A DNA stretch of 62,028 nucleotides from the NCBI GenBank assembly GCA_030425905.1, contig JAUHZT010000003.1:1-62028 (forward strand). The letters are read 5' to 3'. Below the pieces are notes generated by a model. The model saw nothing but the letters and a program-made list of their open reading frames with translations, did not search any database and was not told the origin of the DNA. Shown one piece after another: positions 8,594-17,892 of the stretch. The stretch is from Gammaproteobacteria bacterium (GTDB lineage: Bacteria; Pseudomonadota; Gammaproteobacteria; Steroidobacterales; Woeseiaceae). The stretch's first letter is position 1. Each line of letters starts with the position of its first letter. A program made the translations under genes and the position numbers.

Positions 8594-9525
8594 GCTCTTA
8601 CAGCCTTGTCACGCGCGATCCGAAGCGTACCGTCGACGGGCGCATCGGCGACTACAACGGCAGCAAAGCGCTGGCCACTAGCGCCCAGCTTTTGCAGCAC
8701 CGCGTCACGGTAACTGCGGCTGTTGCAAACGGCACCGCCTGCGAGTGCCAGGCCAGGCAAAGCGGCAATATCGAGCTTTTGTATTGCAGCGACCACAAGA
8801 GCCGCTGCAGCCGCGGCGCACTCGTCAACAACTTGACCGGCAACCCTATCGCCGGCTTCGCTGTTCGCCAGGACCAGGGGAGCCAGCAAGGCTATGCGCT
8901 GTTTCGCCTCCGTCGCGGAACCGAGCTCGCGCACCAGTTCCCGCGGCTCGTCGACACCAAGATGTTCGAGCAACGCAGGCAGCAACGCTGTTTGCGGACC
9001 CATACCGTCCACCGCCGCGGTCGCTGCAATCAAACCACGCCTGCCGATATCAAACGCGCTGCCAAAGTCACCTATCAGGTGGCCCCAGCCACCAACCACG
9101 CTCTGGCGGCCCTCGGCGTCGCGCCCGATCGCCGCCGAGCCAGTACCCAGTATCAGCGCAACACCCGCGCTGGCAGTTGGCAGCATTGCGAGCACAGCAT
9201 CCGCATCGTGCACAATCTCGGTGTGTGCCGCGAGCTGCCTGGCATTGGCCCAGGCGCCCAGTTGCTGGCGAACATCCGGCAAAGAACTGCCGGCCAGTGC
9301 GAGCACGGCGATATCGCAGGATTTGCCCCCGCGTTCTGCCGCTGCGAGCGCCGTATCGATAGCCCTGTCGAGGTTCGCCAGTGCCTGTTCCGCACCAACT
9401 GCGCGAATATTGGATGGGCCCGCGCTGCCGCTGCCACGGACATGCAACTCGCCGTCACCAGTTAGCCGTGCGACCTGTGCGACTGTTTTCGAACCGCCGC
9501 CGTCGACACCAAGCAGCCAGGTCAC
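8590..9525 (-). CDS. BadF/BadG-type N-acetyl amino-sugar kinase (GlcNAc/MurNAc kinase-like)
   Basis: A 311-residue ASKHA-fold kinase. The phosphate-1 loop LLGVDGGGSKT lies at the N-terminus, a second phosphate loop LILGTGSAAIGRD at about residues 125-137, and ADGQ/GGWGH-type residues (SVVGGWGHLIGDFGSAFDIG) follow, as in N-acetylglucosamine kinases and MurNAc kinases of the BcrAD/BadFG family. It is the first gene of the six-gene operon, divergent from namZ, whose product releases free MurNAc. It would phosphorylate MurNAc or GlcNAc at position 1 or 6. No MurQ-type lactyl-ether hydrolase is seen in this window, so the next step is missing here. Confidence 0.85.
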   Translation of the reverse strand: MTWLLGVDGGGSKTVAQVARLTGDGELHVRGSGSAGPSNIRAVGAEQALANLDRAIDTALAAAERGGKSCDIAVLALAGSSLPDVRQQLGAWANARQLAAHTEIVHDADAVLAMLPTASAGVALILGTGSAAIGRDAEGRQSVVGGWGHLIGDFGSAFDIGRRGLIAATAAVDGMGPQTALLPALLEHLGVDEPRELVRELGSATEAKQRIALLAPLVLANSEAGDRVAGQVVDECAAAAAALVVAAIQKLDIAALPGLALAGGAVCNSRSYRDAVLQKLGASGQRFAAVVVADAPVDGTLRIARDKAVRA

Positions 9526-9600
9526 GACCGGACCCCGCCCGCACGAGTTGCTCTGCGAGTAGTACTTCCGCGTCGCGAAATCTTGTATCGTGTCTTGCTA

Positions 9601-10839
9601 ATGATCCGCATCCTCCGGCTTCTTATTATCCAGCGTAGCGCAATCCTTTGCGCCGGGTTGTTTTGTCTCGGTCTTCCGGCAGCAAGCTTGGCCGACGAAC
9701 CCGCGCAGGTAATGACAGGCATTGACGTCCTGCAGGCACAGCTGTTCGCGCCGCTCGAAGGTGCGCGCGTCGCCCTGATCACCAATCACACGGGTGTCGA
9801 CAGTAGTGGCCGCAGTACCGCAAGTATTCTGCATGCCGCGCCCAACGTCACGCTGATTGCACTGTTCAGCCCCGAGCATGGTTTTAGAGGGCAGCTTGAC
9901 GTGCCTGAAATCGGCCATGCGACTGACAGCAAGACCGGCATGACGGTCTACAGCCTGTACGGCGAGACCCGCACCCCTACCAAAGAGATGCTGCGCGGCG
10001 TCGATACGATCGTGTTCGACATCCAGGACATCGGCACTCGCTTCTATACCTATGTCTCGACCATGGGCAATGCGATGCAGGCGGCGGCAGACCATCAATT
10101 GAGATTCGTCGTCCTTGATCGCCCGAACCCGATCAACGGCGTCATCGTCAGCGGCCCGGTGCTCGATGAAGGCAAACAGTCGTTTGTCGGATTTCATCGG
10201 CTGCCCGTCCGGCACGGCATGACGATCGGCGAACTTGCGCGGATGTTTCAAAACGATCTTGAGCTCGATATCGCGCTTGATATCGTGCCGTTGCAAGGCT
10301 GGCGACGCAGCCAGTACTTCGATGCCACGGGGCTTGCATGGATCAATCCCTCGCCGAACATGCGCAGCCTCAATGCCGCCATTCTGTATCCCGGCATCGG
10401 CCTGCTCGAAACCACGAACCTCTCGGTAGGGCGTGGCACGGACGCGCCGTTCGAATGGTTTGGCGCGCCGTGGCTCAATGCACGTGCGCTCGCCGCCGCA
10501 CTGAACAATGCGGCTATCGACGGCGCGGCCTTCATGCCGGTTACTTTCACGCCAACGTCGAGCAAGTTTGCCGATCAGCTTTGCGCCGGTGTGCGCATCT
10601 CGATTACGAATCGTGACCGCTTTGACCCGCTCCGTCTTGGTCTTGAAATTGCACATCAACTGGTACGGCTGCACCCGGACGATTGGGACAACCGCAATTA
10701 CAACCGGCTGCTTGGCAACGACGCTGTGCTCGACGCCGTACGACAGGGCCGCCCGCTGGCTGAACTCGAAGAAACATTTAGTGACGGCCTCGACGACTTT
10801 CGCGAAGCGCGGTCCGGGTTTCTGCTGTACCGCGACTGA
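9601..10839 (+). CDS. namZ: NamZ-type exo-beta-N-acetylmuramidase (DUF1343)
   Basis: About 412 residues from ATG 9601; a TTG at 9583 is in frame but would precede the signal peptide (hydrophobic 14-30, ending ASLADEP). DUF1343 features are clear: TGIDVLQAQLF near the N-terminus, ALITNHTGVDSSGR, FSPEHGFRG, VFDIQDIGTRFYTYVSTM, LDRPNPING and a C-terminal domain. The family founder in Bacillus subtilis releases MurNAc from the non-reducing end of peptidoglycan fragments, and the family is also known in Tannerella muropeptide operons. It is exported, so it would generate MurNAc in the periplasm. It diverges from the sugar kinase and meets the symporter gene tail to tail. Confidence 0.93.
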   Translation: MIRILRLLIIQRSAILCAGLFCLGLPAASLADEPAQVMTGIDVLQAQLFAPLEGARVALITNHTGVDSSGRSTASILHAAPNVTLIALFSPEHGFRGQLDVPEIGHATDSKTGMTVYSLYGETRTPTKEMLRGVDTIVFDIQDIGTRFYTYVSTMGNAMQAAADHQLRFVVLDRPNPINGVIVSGPVLDEGKQSFVGFHRLPVRHGMTIGELARMFQNDLELDIALDIVPLQGWRRSQYFDATGLAWINPSPNMRSLNAAILYPGIGLLETTNLSVGRGTDAPFEWFGAPWLNARALAAALNNAAIDGAAFMPVTFTPTSSKFADQLCAGVRISITNRDRFDPLRLGLEIAHQLVRLHPDDWDNRNYNRLLGNDAVLDAVRQGRPLAELEETFSDGLDDFREARSGFLLYRD

Positions 10840-10853
10840 GTAAGACACTGGCA

Positions 10854-12326
10854 TCAACGCAGGCGTCGTGCCGGCAGCAACAACGAAAGCGTGACGCCGC
10901 ACAACAATGTCGCGAGCGCACCGGCCAGCGCGTACCAGGGCCAGTAAAGCGCGGTCCCCATCGCCAGCCAGGACAAAATTGCGACGCCCGCGATGAAGCC
11001 GCCCACGGCCGCTCGCTGGTCTACACGCGGTGCGAAGACTGCCAGCAGGTAAAGGCCGAGCACCGGACCGGTCGCAAAACCGCTGATCTTGAGCACGTTG
11101 CTAACAGTGCTTTCGTCGGACCCAAGCATCGCAAAAAGAATCGCGATACCTGCCTGCACGATACCGAAACCAACGGTTGCCATCCGTCCGACCTTCATCG
11201 CGTTAGCGGGCGTGCCACTGCCCGCCCGCAGAGGCAGGTATATGTCAGTACAGAATGCGGCAGCGGAAGAGTTAAGCGAACTCGATAACGTAGACATCGC
11301 TGCGGCAAATACCGCAGCCAGTGTCAGTCCGAGCAGCCCGGCAGGCATGTAGTGCACCACGAAATAGGCGAGCAGCTGATCATTCTTGAGCTCAGCCGGA
11401 AACACGTTAGCGCTCGCGGCAGAGGCGAACCATGCCAGGCCGACGCCTATCGCGAGGAATACAGCAAACTGCAGCAAGACGATAAAGCCGCTGAACCCGA
11501 GCGCCAGCGAAGCATCCTTGCGGCTGCGTGCCGACAGGTAACGCTGCACCATAAGCTGGTCTGTGCCGTGCGTGGCGGCGGTAAGAAAAGCACCGCCTGC
11601 GAGCCCGGCCCAGAACGTCATCGTTGGCTTAACAAGGCTGAACTCGAAGTCGAAGAACTGCAGTTTCTCATTCTGCGCCGCGAACGTGACAACCTGGCCC
11701 CAGCCACCCGGTGCGCTGTCCACGATAATCATCGCGATCGCCGCCGCCCCCAGCATGTAGATAAGAAACTGGATGCAGTCGTTCCAGATGACCGACTTCG
11801 CACCGCCAACGAACGTATAGAGAATCGTCACCACGCCAATCGCGATGATGCTGCTCGCAATATCCAGTCCTAGCACTATTTGCAGAACCAGCGCGGTGAG
11901 AAACAGGCGCAGCGCATCGCTGACGTTGCGCGTCAGCAGGAACAGGCCGGACACGGTACGCCGGGATAACTTGCCAAAACGCCCTTCGAGCACTTCGTAG
12001 GCGGTGAACGGTGCGCCGCGGAAATACAGCGGCAACAAGAAGGCAATCACAAAGAAACGACCCACAATATAACCGAGGGCAATCTGCAGAAACGTAAAGT
12101 TGCCGCCTGCGGCAGCCGAAATGCCGGGGATACTCAGGAACGTGACGGTGCTGGTTTCGGTCGCGACAATGGACAACAGCAACGCACCCCAGGGCAAGGC
12201 GCGGCCGCCAAGGAAGTAGTCTGCCGTGTCCTGTTTCTTGCGACCGAGCCAGAGACCGAACGCGACGACCGCAAGCATGTAGCCAAGGATGATCAGGCTG
12301 TCGAGCAGACCAATACCCAGATTCAT
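10854..12326 (-). CDS. Sodium:solute symporter (SSS family)
   Basis: About 490 residues with 13 or more hydrophobic helices. The start at 12326 is chosen because its ATG overlaps the stop of the upstream gene (ATGA) and the protein then begins MNLGIGLLDSLIILGYM, directly entering helix 1. Family features are GLWLGRKKQDTADYFLGGR after helix 1, SIVATETSTVTFLSIPG, and the GTDQLMVQRYLSARS loop typical of SSS transporters of sugars and amino sugars. Coupling to the phosphoesterase/lysozyme-like gene and the TonB receptor suggests it carries a product of peptidoglycan breakdown, such as GlcNAc, MurNAc or a nucleoside-like compound. The substrate is not determinable from sequence. Confidence 0.92.
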   Translation of the reverse strand: MNLGIGLLDSLIILGYMLAVVAFGLWLGRKKQDTADYFLGGRALPWGALLLSIVATETSTVTFLSIPGISAAAGGNFTFLQIALGYIVGRFFVIAFLLPLYFRGAPFTAYEVLEGRFGKLSRRTVSGLFLLTRNVSDALRLFLTALVLQIVLGLDIASSIIAIGVVTILYTFVGGAKSVIWNDCIQFLIYMLGAAAIAMIIVDSAPGGWGQVVTFAAQNEKLQFFDFEFSLVKPTMTFWAGLAGGAFLTAATHGTDQLMVQRYLSARSRKDASLALGFSGFIVLLQFAVFLAIGVGLAWFASAASANVFPAELKNDQLLAYFVVHYMPAGLLGLTLAAVFAAAMSTLSSSLNSSAAAFCTDIYLPLRAGSGTPANAMKVGRMATVGFGIVQAGIAILFAMLGSDESTVSNVLKISGFATGPVLGLYLLAVFAPRVDQRAAVGGFIAGVAILSWLAMGTALYWPWYALAGALATLLCGVTLSLLLPARRLR

Positions 12327-14737
12327 TGCTGCCGGCCTCGTGACTCTTCTCCAGCACCAGACCTGCAACTCGTAAGCGTAGTACTGTCGTCGTAGATGCG
12401 GCGCTCAAAACCTTCGAGCACCTTCGGTGCTTTAAATACCGGGAATACGTACACCGGATCGATTTGTGCCCGCCAGCAACCATCGTCGCTGCGCTCGATG
12501 TTCACCTCCAGGTGACCGTAGTGTCGTCCACCGTCCAGCAGTACGCCGTCAGCCCACTGCTCGGGTGCATGGGTGTCCGCACTGAAGGTTTTCATTGCAT
12601 TACGCACCTTGGGAAAACTTTCGCGTAAACCGTCTCCGCCGATGCCCGCAACGAAGAAATGCACCTGGCTGGCTTGCGTACGACCCGCGGCCGTTTTCTC
12701 CCTGCCTGCCACGATCGAATGTTCATACATCTCATCGTGACCGTTAAACACGGCGTCTACGCCATAACGCAGAAACAGCGGTGTGAGGCTGCGCAAGGGC
12801 ACGCCCGACAGGTAGTCCTCACCCTTTTTTAATCCCGGTGGTTGATTGTGTACGCCCGAGGCATACGGTGCCGTATGAAACATCACGAATGTGAACGCGC
12901 TCGATTGCTGTGCCGCTGCCAGCGTTTCCTCCAGCCAGCGGTACTGCTCGGAGCCCGGCGTCCAGGGCGGCGCCACGCCTTCCAGTATCCAGTTGGTATC
13001 GCGTCGGCTTTGTTGCGGTAGACCGTCATTGGCATCGATGACGATGAGACTGACCGGTCCGTATTCGAACGCGAAGTAGCGTTTGTCAGCAACCTCAGAC
13101 GACTTGCTCGTGAAGTAGCTGTCGTACTTGGCAATCGCCCAGGCCGCCTCGCCGTAACCGCCGAGCACCCGGGGTCCGGCGAAGTACTCGTGGTTGCCTG
13201 CGGCGGCAACAATCGGCGTAGTAGCGGCCAGCCGTGCGTTGTGCCGCCAGAACTCGTCCCAGTCCCGCTGCTCGCCGCCGGACTCGACCAGGTCACCGGC
13301 GATGGCGATGAAATCCGGCGCACGACGCATGATCACATCCAGGTTTGCGGCATAGCCCGTTGACTGATCAACGAGGTATAGCCGGTCGGGCTCAGCATCG
13401 CCTGGCCAGGCCGCTGGCTTGCCATGCGACTCGGGTTCCGTCTCACTGTCTGCATAAACGACGAAGCGCAGGGACGCCGCGTCCGGATCCGGTGTCTGGA
13501 AGTACGCGCCTGCGTGCTCGTTACCCTGGTACACGCGATACTCGTATCGCTGCCCGGGCTGCAGGTCCTCCAGGTGAACCTCGTGACGATACGGCAGCGT
13601 TTTGAAAGCGCGCGTCGCTGGCTCGCCGTCGGCATAATCCAGTTCCGGCGCCGCGACCGCTTGCGTCACTGCGCTCTGTATGTCGCTAGCGCCAGCGCGG
13701 CTACCGTCCTCCGATGATGCCCACCATTCCACCCGTCCCGGACTCGCATCATGACTAAACCAGCGCAACACAATTGAGTCTGGCTGCGGGTCCTGCACAT
13801 AGGGGGTTACACGAAATCCGCTGCTCCCGGCCGCAGCGCGAGGTGCCTCGTCGGCACTGTAAGCACCTACCCGACGTTCCCAGCCCGGCAACCAGCGCAG
13901 CTCGTTTCGTTCAGGTGGCGACAATTCGACGCGCTGACGCAGGCGCGCCGCTGCTGCCGCACTGAATTGCTGTAGCCAGCACCCAGCGTCCGGGGCAGCA
14001 CAAACATCTTCACTGGCGCTTATGTCCCCCAGCACCTGTACGAGCCCCCAGCCTGCGCCGGCATAACGCTCACGCTCGTTGGTACCGAGGCCTTTAAAGT
14101 TGTAGTAATCGATAACCGCAAAACGCCCTTGTGCGGTGCTCATGAGCGTATCGAGCACCTGCTGCAAAGCCTGCTTGCGCTTGCCCGGCAGTTCCACCTC
14201 TGCCCAGCGCTGGTTAAAACTGCACACGATGAAACGCGCCTGTGTGCTTGCCGTGGCACGCAGCCAGCTACGCAGGTCGCTCAACGGTGCAGCCGTCAAT
14301 TGCTCGTCAAATGTAGCCTTGTCAGACCAGGGCGCATCAAACGGCTGCAACTGCAACAGCCACTCCGGTGGCGGTGTTGTGCCGAATTGCCGGACGAACT
14401 CAAACATCGGTGGGAACGATTCGTCGAACGGTGCGTCGACGTTGGGCGGGTACCAGATGAAGTGCCCGATACCGAAAGACGGAAAGTCTTCGCCCGCCCC
14501 CCAGTAGGTCAGGAACCGGTCTTCGCCGCCGGTTTCATTCTGCGCGATGCGGGTGGCAATCCACGCATAGTCAGATTCACGAAGGTCCTGTGAACCCGGG
14601 GCCGCACACTCATCCTGCGCGAACGCCAGACCCGGGATGCAGAGCCATAGAACAGCCAGCAGGTCCCGCAAAAAACTTGTCCCGCCGCTGCGGCCAGGGG
14701 GAGGAGGCACGCAGGGGCAGGACACAGTACTCGTCAC
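12323..14737 (-). CDS. Secreted fusion: lysozyme-like domain plus Fn3/metallophosphoesterase
   Basis: An 804-residue exported protein; GTG start at 14737, although a TTG near residue 23 fits the signal peptide (LLAVLWLCIPGLAFAQ) better. Residues about 50-270 contain RIAQNETGGE, then WGAGEDFPSFGIGHFIWYP; a catalytic-type Glu followed by Gly-x-Gly-His-Phe suggests a lysozyme/lytic transglycosylase-like fold. After a linker, an Fn3-like segment (YVQDPQPDSIVLRWFS to LQPGQRYEYRVYQG) precedes a calcineurin-like phosphoesterase with YADSETE, GDLVESG, GNHEYFAG, FHTAPY and GHDEMYEH, as in purple acid phosphatase-type enzymes. It lies 30 bp below the TonB receptor and overlaps the symporter by 4 bp. 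The lysozyme assignment is tentative; the phosphoesterase is firm. Confidence 0.82.
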   Translation of the reverse strand: MTSTVSCPCVPPPPGRSGGTSFLRDLLAVLWLCIPGLAFAQDECAAPGSQDLRESDYAWIATRIAQNETGGEDRFLTYWGAGEDFPSFGIGHFIWYPPNVDAPFDESFPPMFEFVRQFGTTPPPEWLLQLQPFDAPWSDKATFDEQLTAAPLSDLRSWLRATASTQARFIVCSFNQRWAEVELPGKRKQALQQVLDTLMSTAQGRFAVIDYYNFKGLGTNERERYAGAGWGLVQVLGDISASEDVCAAPDAGCWLQQFSAAAAARLRQRVELSPPERNELRWLPGWERRVGAYSADEAPRAAAGSSGFRVTPYVQDPQPDSIVLRWFSHDASPGRVEWWASSEDGSRAGASDIQSAVTQAVAAPELDYADGEPATRAFKTLPYRHEVHLEDLQPGQRYEYRVYQGNEHAGAYFQTPDPDAASLRFVVYADSETEPESHGKPAAWPGDAEPDRLYLVDQSTGYAANLDVIMRRAPDFIAIAGDLVESGGEQRDWDEFWRHNARLAATTPIVAAAGNHEYFAGPRVLGGYGEAAWAIAKYDSYFTSKSSEVADKRYFAFEYGPVSLIVIDANDGLPQQSRRDTNWILEGVAPPWTPGSEQYRWLEETLAAAQQSSAFTFVMFHTAPYASGVHNQPPGLKKGEDYLSGVPLRSLTPLFLRYGVDAVFNGHDEMYEHSIVAGREKTAAGRTQASQVHFFVAGIGGDGLRESFPKVRNAMKTFSADTHAPEQWADGVLLDGGRHYGHLEVNIERSDDGCWRAQIDPVYVFPVFKAPKVLEGFERRIYDDSTTLTSCRSGAGEESRGRQQ

Positions 14738-14767
14738 TTCAGCAAGCGCTTGGGTGACTTGATCAAC

Positions 14768-17746
14768 TTAGAACTGGAACTTCACAGCCACTTGCAAACG
14801 ACGCGGATTGAAGAAGTCGCGCGGTTGACCGTAGCCAGAGCTGCTCAGGAACGGATTGATGTCGTAACCGGTTTGCTTGTCAAACACGTTGAACAGGTCG
14901 GCTCGAAGCTGCAGGTTCGTATCACCGAAGAACTTGAAGTTATGCGTGTAGTTCAGGTCAAGCTGCCAGTGCGACGATGAAGTGCGCGAACCTGCCGGCT
15001 CAGCATAGCGAATCGTGCTGCTGGTGCTGCCACTGCCTACCGCCGTCAACTGATCACGGTAGTACTCAACATCCCAGGTTTCCCAAGGCTGGCCTGACTG
15101 GTACACAAGGTAGGCACCGGCACGACCGCTCCAGTTGAACTCATAGAAACCGTAGATCTTCAGCAGGTGACGACGGTCACCGCGCAGGTTGCCGTCCTTG
15201 AAGTTCCACAACTGGCGGCCCAGGTCATCAGCAATGTTCGACGAGCCGATAAAAATATTGCCGTCGTTGTCGGTCGTCGTGTTGTCCTGGTCGAAGTTTC
15301 CGTAGTAGTGACTCCAGACATACGATGCCGAGACATACCAGTTGTCGCGCGTCCAGTCCGCTTCGAAGCTGGCTTCCCAGAACTTCGTATAGCTGCCGTC
15401 GAGTTCGGCAACAACGTAGGACGAGCCACCGATTTCAGCGCGAATCTCATCCAGATTCGGTACATAAAGCTGCTGCGGAATACCCTCGGGCGGGAAGAAA
15501 TCGACCCGCGCACTGTTGTTGGTATCTTCCCAGAAATGCGAGCCCTTGCGATGCCGTACGTGAGCACGAACGCTGAGGTCACTTGATACATCCATGGTCC
15601 AGCCGAGCAGGTACTCATCGATGCCGCGCGGTGTGAGTCCGTCCTGGAACCACTTACCCGAGGAAGAACCGACTGTTTCGGCTTCGATGAAATTACCGTT
15701 GGCGTCGAATGCTACGTCGATGTCGCTACGCAGATTACGGTCCCAGGAGGCCGCACGGGCCAGGGACGAAGCCGAAGGATTGTACTTCGCGTAGTTCACG
15801 TACACGGAACTGCTGTCCGAGTAATCCCAGGTTACGCCAAGACGCGGCTGGATCATGTCGGACCAGTCGACTTCGTACATCTTGTAGCGAGTGCCGGGAG
15901 ACGGACGCAAACCGGTTACCGGGTTGCTGGCGTCCTCTGCCAGACCTTGGCCGTACAGCACGTCATTGCTGATCAGGACACCAATGTTGTAGGTCCAGTC
16001 ACCCACCTGGATCGTGTCATTGATCTCGAAGCTCGCCATTTCAACCAGCGAATTGATGTCCGGGATCGCGGCCTGGCCTGCCGGGTCAAGCAGGCTCATT
16101 TGCTGCAGGCGCGCGTTGAAGAAGACAGGTGTTACTCCGTCGGAAGCGAATACGCGACCACCCGGTGCTGTGATGATGCCCCAGCCATTTGAGAAGCGGG
16201 ACAGGTCTTCTTCAAGTTCCTGGTACTGGTAGCCGATGTGCACATCGTGCGTCACATCACCGACAAAAAACAGGTGGTCGTAACCAAACTCGTAACTCGT
16301 ACGGCTGAAGTCCTGGTTATCGATGGTGCTACCGCCACCCACATTACCGCCGCCGGTTGCAACGCCATTGTCGAGATAGCCGTATTGGTCAATCAGAGGC
16401 TGAATAAATGCGTTGTACGCGGCCTCGCCAGCGATCGGCGTTGGAACAATGAAGTTACCTTCCTGGTCCAGCGAATTGATATCCAGCGAATCGCCGAGGC
16501 TTGTTGAGAAATCGAAGATACGATCCGGGCGGGATGCCGTGTCGTTCTGGAAGTCAGTGAGCTTGAAGTTGAAAGAACTCACGTCCGAGATAATCCAGGA
16601 ACCTTCGAGGATGCCGATATCCAGCGTCGCCGTGTCGCCAACCGCTGTGGATGCTGCACCGAACTGATCAACGCTGCGGTTGTTGATCTCACGGTCCGAG
16701 GTCCGGTAGCTGCCATCCAGCAGGATATTGTCGGTCGGCGAGAAGGTCAGCTTGGCGAAGTATTCGTCACGCGATTCGTCGAAATCCGGCACCGGGCCAT
16801 ACGCATTTTCAGAATTGCTGCGCTCGGCTGTCGGCCGGTAGTACGAGGTATAGAAGTACAGGCGATCGCGGATAATTGGTCCGCCCAGACTCATCGTTGT
16901 CCAGGTCTTGTCTTCATCGAATTCTTCAGGATTATCGCCGGTCTTGCGATCGCCGGTCATGCTGGCGCTCTGCAGCTGGTAGCTGATTTCACCGTGGAAC
17001 TCGTCGGTACCCGACTTGCTGAGCGTGTTCATCAGGAAACCGCCGGAACGATTAAAGCCGATAGCTTTTGCGCCACCGCGAACGACCGAGACCTGCGCAA
17101 TGTCATGCGACGAAGGCTCAGCCGAGAGGGTGCCAAACAGCGGCAAGGAAACATCGACACCGTCAAACTGGTAGCCGTTGTCCTGACCACTGCCGCCCGC
17201 GCTGGGGCCACGCACCGAGTCTTCCGAGTACTGGACGCCTGGAATCAGTTTTTGCAGATCGCGGTATTCCTGCCCGACCGGCAGGGAATCGATCGTTGCA
17301 GAGCTGATCGAATTCTTCAGCGAGGCCTGCCCGGTATCGAGCAGTGCTGCACTGCCAAGCACGACCACCTCTTCCATACTGTCGCTGTAGGCGAGGTTAA
17401 TTTCTGTGGATTGCTGCAGCAACACGCTGGCCGTGCGTTCCTGCACACTGCCGTCAGGAAGCGTGAAGGTCACGGTGTAGTTGCCCGGCGGCAACAGTGG
17501 CAAACGGTAGCGGCCATTTGCAGCCGTTGTTGTCGATCGAGGTTGCGGCAGGTTCGCGCTGCGTGCCTCAATGCTGACGCCTGCGAGTCCGGCGCCATTT
17601 TCTGAGCTCACCACACCCGAGATATCACCGGTCTGCTGTGCGAGTGCGGCGCTACTCATGAAGCTTGCGCCCAGACCGAGCACCAGCCAGGCCATGATCG
17701 AACGGACAGCCGGCAAGGACCCCCTGCCGATTAAAAGAGTTTTCAT
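14768..17746 (-). CDS. TonB-dependent receptor with N-terminal carboxypeptidase-regulatory domain
   Basis: A 992-residue outer-membrane receptor. After a signal peptide (to about residue 36) comes a CarboxypepD_reg-like beta-sandwich (TGDISGVVSSENGAGLAGVS to the GNYTVTF region), then MEEVVVLGSAALLD and the plug domain (GVQYSEDSVRGPS, GYQFDGVDVSLP), and a 22-strand-type barrel ending in aromatic phenylalanine (VAVKFQF). This is the oar/TonB class used by marine Proteobacteria for polymer breakdown products. It is the first gene of the operon with the fusion hydrolase and symporter. The substrate is inferred to be peptidoglycan fragments from context only. A candidate RpiR-type box lies 83 bp upstream of the start. 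Confidence 0.93.
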   Translation of the reverse strand: MKTLLIGRGSLPAVRSIMAWLVLGLGASFMSSAALAQQTGDISGVVSSENGAGLAGVSIEARSANLPQPRSTTTAANGRYRLPLLPPGNYTVTFTLPDGSVQERTASVLLQQSTEINLAYSDSMEEVVVLGSAALLDTGQASLKNSISSATIDSLPVGQEYRDLQKLIPGVQYSEDSVRGPSAGGSGQDNGYQFDGVDVSLPLFGTLSAEPSSHDIAQVSVVRGGAKAIGFNRSGGFLMNTLSKSGTDEFHGEISYQLQSASMTGDRKTGDNPEEFDEDKTWTTMSLGGPIIRDRLYFYTSYYRPTAERSNSENAYGPVPDFDESRDEYFAKLTFSPTDNILLDGSYRTSDREINNRSVDQFGAASTAVGDTATLDIGILEGSWIISDVSSFNFKLTDFQNDTASRPDRIFDFSTSLGDSLDINSLDQEGNFIVPTPIAGEAAYNAFIQPLIDQYGYLDNGVATGGGNVGGGSTIDNQDFSRTSYEFGYDHLFFVGDVTHDVHIGYQYQELEEDLSRFSNGWGIITAPGGRVFASDGVTPVFFNARLQQMSLLDPAGQAAIPDINSLVEMASFEINDTIQVGDWTYNIGVLISNDVLYGQGLAEDASNPVTGLRPSPGTRYKMYEVDWSDMIQPRLGVTWDYSDSSSVYVNYAKYNPSASSLARAASWDRNLRSDIDVAFDANGNFIEAETVGSSSGKWFQDGLTPRGIDEYLLGWTMDVSSDLSVRAHVRHRKGSHFWEDTNNSARVDFFPPEGIPQQLYVPNLDEIRAEIGGSSYVVAELDGSYTKFWEASFEADWTRDNWYVSASYVWSHYYGNFDQDNTTTDNDGNIFIGSSNIADDLGRQLWNFKDGNLRGDRRHLLKIYGFYEFNWSGRAGAYLVYQSGQPWETWDVEYYRDQLTAVGSGSTSSTIRYAEPAGSRTSSSHWQLDLNYTHNFKFFGDTNLQLRADLFNVFDKQTGYDINPFLSSSGYGQPRDFFNPRRLQVAVKFQF

Positions 17747-17799
17747 CGTTTATCCCCTCGTAAGAACGGTTTTCTTGACTGCTACCACAGGTTTACGCA

Positions 17800-17812
17800 T
17801 AAAATATCATTC
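17800..17812. promoter_or_regulatory. Weak copy of AT-rich 13-mer (site F)
   Basis: TAAAATATCATTC matches the 13-base element described at 17829 less well (about 10 of 13 consensus positions). It sits 29 bp from that stronger copy, close to the 31 bp spacing of the tandem copies near lysA, which is why it is recorded. It may be chance. Confidence 0.25.
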
Positions 17813-17828
17813 GACGCGCAAAAGTAAA

Positions 17829-17841
17829 GAATCTTTTATTC
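17829..17841. promoter_or_regulatory. Candidate RpiR/MurR-type operator (site A)
   Basis: GAATCTTTTATTC, a 13-base AT-rich element with GAAT/ATTC arms, midway between the divergent TonB receptor (start 17746) and amidase (start 17893) genes. Near-identical elements occur at 35358, 35389, 37565 and 37666 in promoters of other peptidoglycan genes and of the rpiR-type regulator itself. Binding by that regulator is inference from the shared pattern. Confidence 0.45.
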
Positions 17842-17892
17842 CTGACCGGCTGTTGCGCAAATCCAACAAGGTACAAGATACAGGCCCCGCAA

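Noticed and set aside
9598-10902. 434-codon open frame on the minus strand opposite namZ
   Set aside because: It is antisense to a clear DUF1343 gene; the translation is Arg/His/Asp-rich without domain motifs.
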